Assembly (NCBI GenBank): GCA_964587915.1
Contig: CAZPMK010000005.1
Coordinates: 1-64,000, forward strand
Length of the DNA: 64,000 nucleotides
Origin: CAG-177 sp964587915
GTDB lineage: Bacteria; Bacillota; Clostridia; Oscillospirales; Acutalibacteraceae
Direction of reading: 5' to 3'
Shown: positions 61,402-64,000 of the stretch, one piece after another
Layout: every line of letters starts with the position of its first letter
Position numbering within the stretch: the stretch's first letter is position 1
Made by a program: the position numbers and the translations under genes
The notes under the pieces: model-generated
What the model was told of the DNA's origin: nothing
Seen by the model: only the letters and a program-made list of their open reading frames with translations
The model's database searches: none

Positions 61402-61670
61402 AATTTAATACAAAGGCTTTGACGGGGAGGGCGTTTGAAGCGAGCTTCAGAGAGTCGGCGTTTGGTGCGAGCCGACAGTAAGCGACATTTAGCCGTAGCC
61501 CCCGAGCCGAGAGAAAGAAAACGCCGTGCGTGATTAGAATCTCTCCGTTATGCTGCGTTAATGCAAAGGGCTTGTCAGAGCCTTAGAGAGGCACATAAAG
61601 TGCAATTTGAGTGGTACCGCGGGTAATTTTACTCGTCTCATTGATTATTTAATCTGTGAGGCGGGTTTTT
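61402..61670 (+). promoter_or_regulatory. T-box riboswitch of valS
   Basis: The leader has a long structured stem I region (hairpin GTCGGC/GCCGAC at 61454-61476) and the T-box core GAGTGGTACCGCGGGTAA (about 61609-61626), which binds the uncharged tRNA acceptor end. A terminator follows, CTCGTCTCA (61632-61640) with TGAGGCGGG (61657-61665) and five T. Uncharged tRNA-Val would favour the antiterminator. GTA triplets at 61478 and 61495 are candidate valine specifiers; which one is used is not resolved. Confidence 0.9.
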
Positions 61671-61701
61671 CTGTCTCACGAAGTATGAAAGGATGATTCT
61701 T

Positions 61702-64000
61702 ATGGCAAAGGAGCTTGCCAAACAGTACGATCCTAAAAATGTCGAGGATCGCATCTACGATTTTTGGCTCAAGGGCAAGTATTTCCATGCAAAGTCCGAG
61801 GAGGGCAAAAAAACTTACACAATCGTTATTCCGCCGCCGAATATTACCGGTCAGCTTCACATGGGTCACGCATTGGATAATACTCTTCAGGATATTCTTA
61901 TCCGCTGGAAAAGAATGCAGGGCTATGATACTTTGTGGCTTCCCGGTACCGATCATGCTTCCATAGCTACTGAAGCAAAGATAGTTGAAGCGATGAAAAA
62001 CGAGGGTATCACAAAGGATGATGTCGGCAGAGACGGCTTCCTTGACAGAGCGTGGAAGTGGAAGGCTTCATACGGCGGACGCATTATTGAACAGCTCAAA
62101 AAGATGGGCTCATCCTGCGATTGGGACAGGGAGCGTTTCACTCTTGATGAGGGATGCAGTAAAGCCGTTCGTGAGGTCTTTGTACGCCTTTATGAAAAGG
62201 ATTTGATTTACAGAGGCAACAGAATGGTTAACTGGTGCCCCTGCTGCAACACTTCAATCTCCGACGCCGAGGTTGAATATGAAGAAAAGGACGGCAACTT
62301 CTGGCATCTCCTTTATACCGTTAAAGAAACGGGCGAACAGCTTGAGCTTGCAACAACGAGACCCGAGACCATGCTCGGTGATACCGCCGTTGCGATAAAT
62401 GCCGAGGATGAGCGTTATGCACATCTTCACGGCTGTCATGTAATTCTTCCGCTTCTCAACAAAGAAATTCCCATTGTTTGCGATGAACACGCGGATATGA
62501 CCAAAGGAACGGGCGTTGTTAAAATTACTCCCGCTCACGACCCCAACGACTTCGAGGTTGGTAAGCGTCATAATCTTCCCATGGTTCGTACATTCACTTA
62601 TGACGGACACATGACCGGTGCAGCAGATAAAGCTGTATATGACGAGCTTGTGGCAAGCGGTAAGGCCGCCGCCGATGAGCCTGAGGTTCTCGATTGCGGA
62701 AAGTATGCCGGTATGACAACTCTTGAAGCACGCAAGGCGATACTTGCAGACCTTGAAGAGGGCGGATATATTAAATATATCGAGCCTCTCAAGCATGAAG
62801 TCGGCACCTGCTACCGTTGTCATACAAGCATTGAGCCGATGGTTTCAAAGCAGTGGTTTGTACGCATGGAGCCGCTTGCAAAGCCTGCAATTGAAGCGGT
62901 TGAAAAGGGCGAGACCGTATTCATTCCCGAGCGTTTCACAAAGAATTATATGAACTGGATGAGAAACACCCGTGATTGGTGCATTTCCCGTCAGCTTTGG
63001 TGGGGTCATCGCATTCCCGCTTGGTACTGTGCCGATTGCGGCATGATGACCGTTTCAAAGACGGATATTGATTCCTGCCCGCATTGTTCAAGCAAAAACA
63101 TTGAACAGGACAGCGATACGCTTGATACTTGGTTCTCCTCGGCTCTTTGGCCGTTCTCAACTCTCGGTTGGCCCGATGATACCGCTGATCTCAAGCATTA
63201 TTATCCTACAAACACTCTTGTTACCGGCTATGATATAATCGGCTTCTGGGTAAGCAGAATGATTTTCTCCGCTCTTGAATATACCGGTCAGGTTCCGTTT
63301 GATACCGTATTGATTCACGGCCTTGTCAGGGATGCCTTGGGCAGAAAGATGTCAAAATCACTCGGAAACGGTATTGATCCGCTTGAAATTATCGACCAAT
63401 ACGGTGCGGATGCTCTCAGACTCACTCTTGCTACAGGCAACAGCCCCGGAAATGATATGCGTTTCTCCGATGAAAAGGTCGGTGCAAGCCGTAACTTTGC
63501 CAACAAACTCTGGAACGCTTCGAGATTTATTCTCATGAATCTCGGAGAGGATGAGATAAAATGTGAGCTTCCCGATGAGCTTGCCCTCGAGGATAAGTGG
63601 GTTATCAGCCTTTACAATAACCTTGTCAAAGAGGTTACCGAGAATCTCGAAAAATTCGAGCTTGGCATGGCTGTTTCAAAGCTCTATGATTTCATCTGGG
63701 ATGTATTCTGCGACTGGTATATCGAAATAGCAAAAATCAGACTTCAGCAGGGCGGCAAGGCGGCGGACGATGCAAAGCACGTTCTTGTATGGGTTATGAG
63801 TAACACTCTTAAGCTCCTGCATCCCTTTATGCCGTTTATCACCGAAGAAATTTGGCAAACACTGCCTCATGACGGTGAATCCATAATGATATCCGCATGG
63901 CCCGAGTTTGATTCCTCTCTCAGCTTTGAGGCAGAGGAAACGGAAATGGACAGAATCATGACCGCCGTCCGTGCCATTCGTAATCGCAGAGCTGAAATGA
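61702..64000 (+). CDS. valS: Valyl-tRNA synthetase, 3' end beyond window
   Basis: 766 codons are visible, running off the right edge. The class I synthetase motifs are PPPNITGQLHMGHA (HIGH type) near residue 48 and RKMSKSLGN (KMSKS) near 550, with the editing domain TTRPETMLGDTAVA near 217. Zinc-ribbon cysteines occur in WCPCC, CYRC and CADC...CPHC. The anticodon-binding domain (IWDVFCDWYIE, HPFMPFITEEIW) follows; the C-terminal coiled-coil arm is missing from the window. GAAAGGATG lies before ATG. Confidence 0.96.
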   Translation, partial: MAKELAKQYDPKNVEDRIYDFWLKGKYFHAKSEEGKKTYTIVIPPPNITGQLHMGHALDNTLQDILIRWKRMQGYDTLWLPGTDHASIATEAKIVEAMKNEGITKDDVGRDGFLDRAWKWKASYGGRIIEQLKKMGSSCDWDRERFTLDEGCSKAVREVFVRLYEKDLIYRGNRMVNWCPCCNTSISDAEVEYEEKDGNFWHLLYTVKETGEQLELATTRPETMLGDTAVAINAEDERYAHLHGCHVILPLLNKEIPIVCDEHADMTKGTGVVKITPAHDPNDFEVGKRHNLPMVRTFTYDGHMTGAADKAVYDELVASGKAAADEPEVLDCGKYAGMTTLEARKAILADLEEGGYIKYIEPLKHEVGTCYRCHTSIEPMVSKQWFVRMEPLAKPAIEAVEKGETVFIPERFTKNYMNWMRNTRDWCISRQLWWGHRIPAWYCADCGMMTVSKTDIDSCPHCSSKNIEQDSDTLDTWFSSALWPFSTLGWPDDTADLKHYYPTNTLVTGYDIIGFWVSRMIFSALEYTGQVPFDTVLIHGLVRDALGRKMSKSLGNGIDPLEIIDQYGADALRLTLATGNSPGNDMRFSDEKVGASRNFANKLWNASRFILMNLGEDEIKCELPDELALEDKWVISLYNNLVKEVTENLEKFELGMAVSKLYDFIWDVFCDWYIEIAKIRLQQGGKAADDAKHVLVWVMSNTLKLLHPFMPFITEEIWQTLPHDGESIMISAWPEFDSSLSFEAEETEMDRIMTAVRAIRNRRAEM

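Noticed and set aside
1..64000. CRISPR arrays, integrases or a replication origin
   Set aside because: No regularly spaced repeats, integrase genes or DnaA-box clusters were seen by eye.

Overview
The window looks like a chromosomal segment of a Gram-positive, endospore-forming Clostridia, most likely a gut Oscillospirales/Ruminococcaceae-type organism. This is inferred from SigK, dipicolinate synthase DpsAB, a SpoVB-like flippase, a T-box valS leader, good Shine-Dalgarno sites (AGGAGG) and moderately AT-rich DNA with TTGACA/TATAAT promoters. It contains one 100-N scaffold gap and ends inside valS.

Region 1 (1-7028) is an RNA-gene and island zone. The 3' end of a 5S rRNA and a tRNA-Asn (with a broken, gap-interrupted duplicate before it) are followed by an AT-rich accessory block that ends at a tRNA-Leu on the minus strand. 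The block holds a compact module: a promoter with 21-bp-spaced direct repeats, a 24-residue leader ORF, an intrinsic terminator/attenuator, a LytTR response regulator without a histidine kinase, and two overlapping ABC half-exporters. Debris follows: a frameshifted MuF-like/barnase-like toxin remnant, an IS256-type transposase tail and a possible small RNA.

Region 2 (7104-28640) is mostly housekeeping. It has a GH27 alpha-galactosidase, a zinc-ribbon protein, a GDPD phosphodiesterase, tsaE-tsaB-rpiB-upp, a minus-strand murC-GH2 beta-galactosidase pair, dpsA-dpsB with a plausible SigK promoter, then tmk, a GNAT, a DJ-1 protein, mltG, a U32 peptidase and a small membrane protein. A divergent topoisomerase IV-like B/A pair, secG and an uninterrupted sigK (minus) complete it.

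Region 3 (28876-58453) is about 29 kb of co-directional, tightly packed genes for a surface polysaccharide. It opens with an Xre regulator, a CpsB-type phosphatase, an Ig-like membrane protein and two CpsC/BY-kinase fusions with tyrosine-rich tails. An ABC exporter, an EpsC/CapD-type dehydratase and an initiating phosphoglycosyl transferase follow. Next come an aldo/keto reductase, three acyltransferase-3 proteins, a split transketolase, GT2 and GT4 glycosyltransferases, an EpsG-like polymerase, a hexapeptide acetyltransferase with an apparent N-terminal frameshift, and a Wzx flippase. The cluster ends with a Stealth phosphotransferase, a nucleotidyltransferase, an LCP ligase, an esterase and a DNA glycosylase, before a strong terminator. 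The logic is Wzx/Wzy-type assembly: dehydratase and PGT start the lipid-linked repeat, GTs extend it, acyl- and phospho-transferases decorate it, Wzx flips it, Wzy polymerises it under kinase/phosphatase control, and LCP attaches it to the wall.

Region 4 (58529-64000) has pepD, a convergent SpoVB-like flippase overlapping pepD at the 3' end, and T-box-controlled valS running off the right edge.
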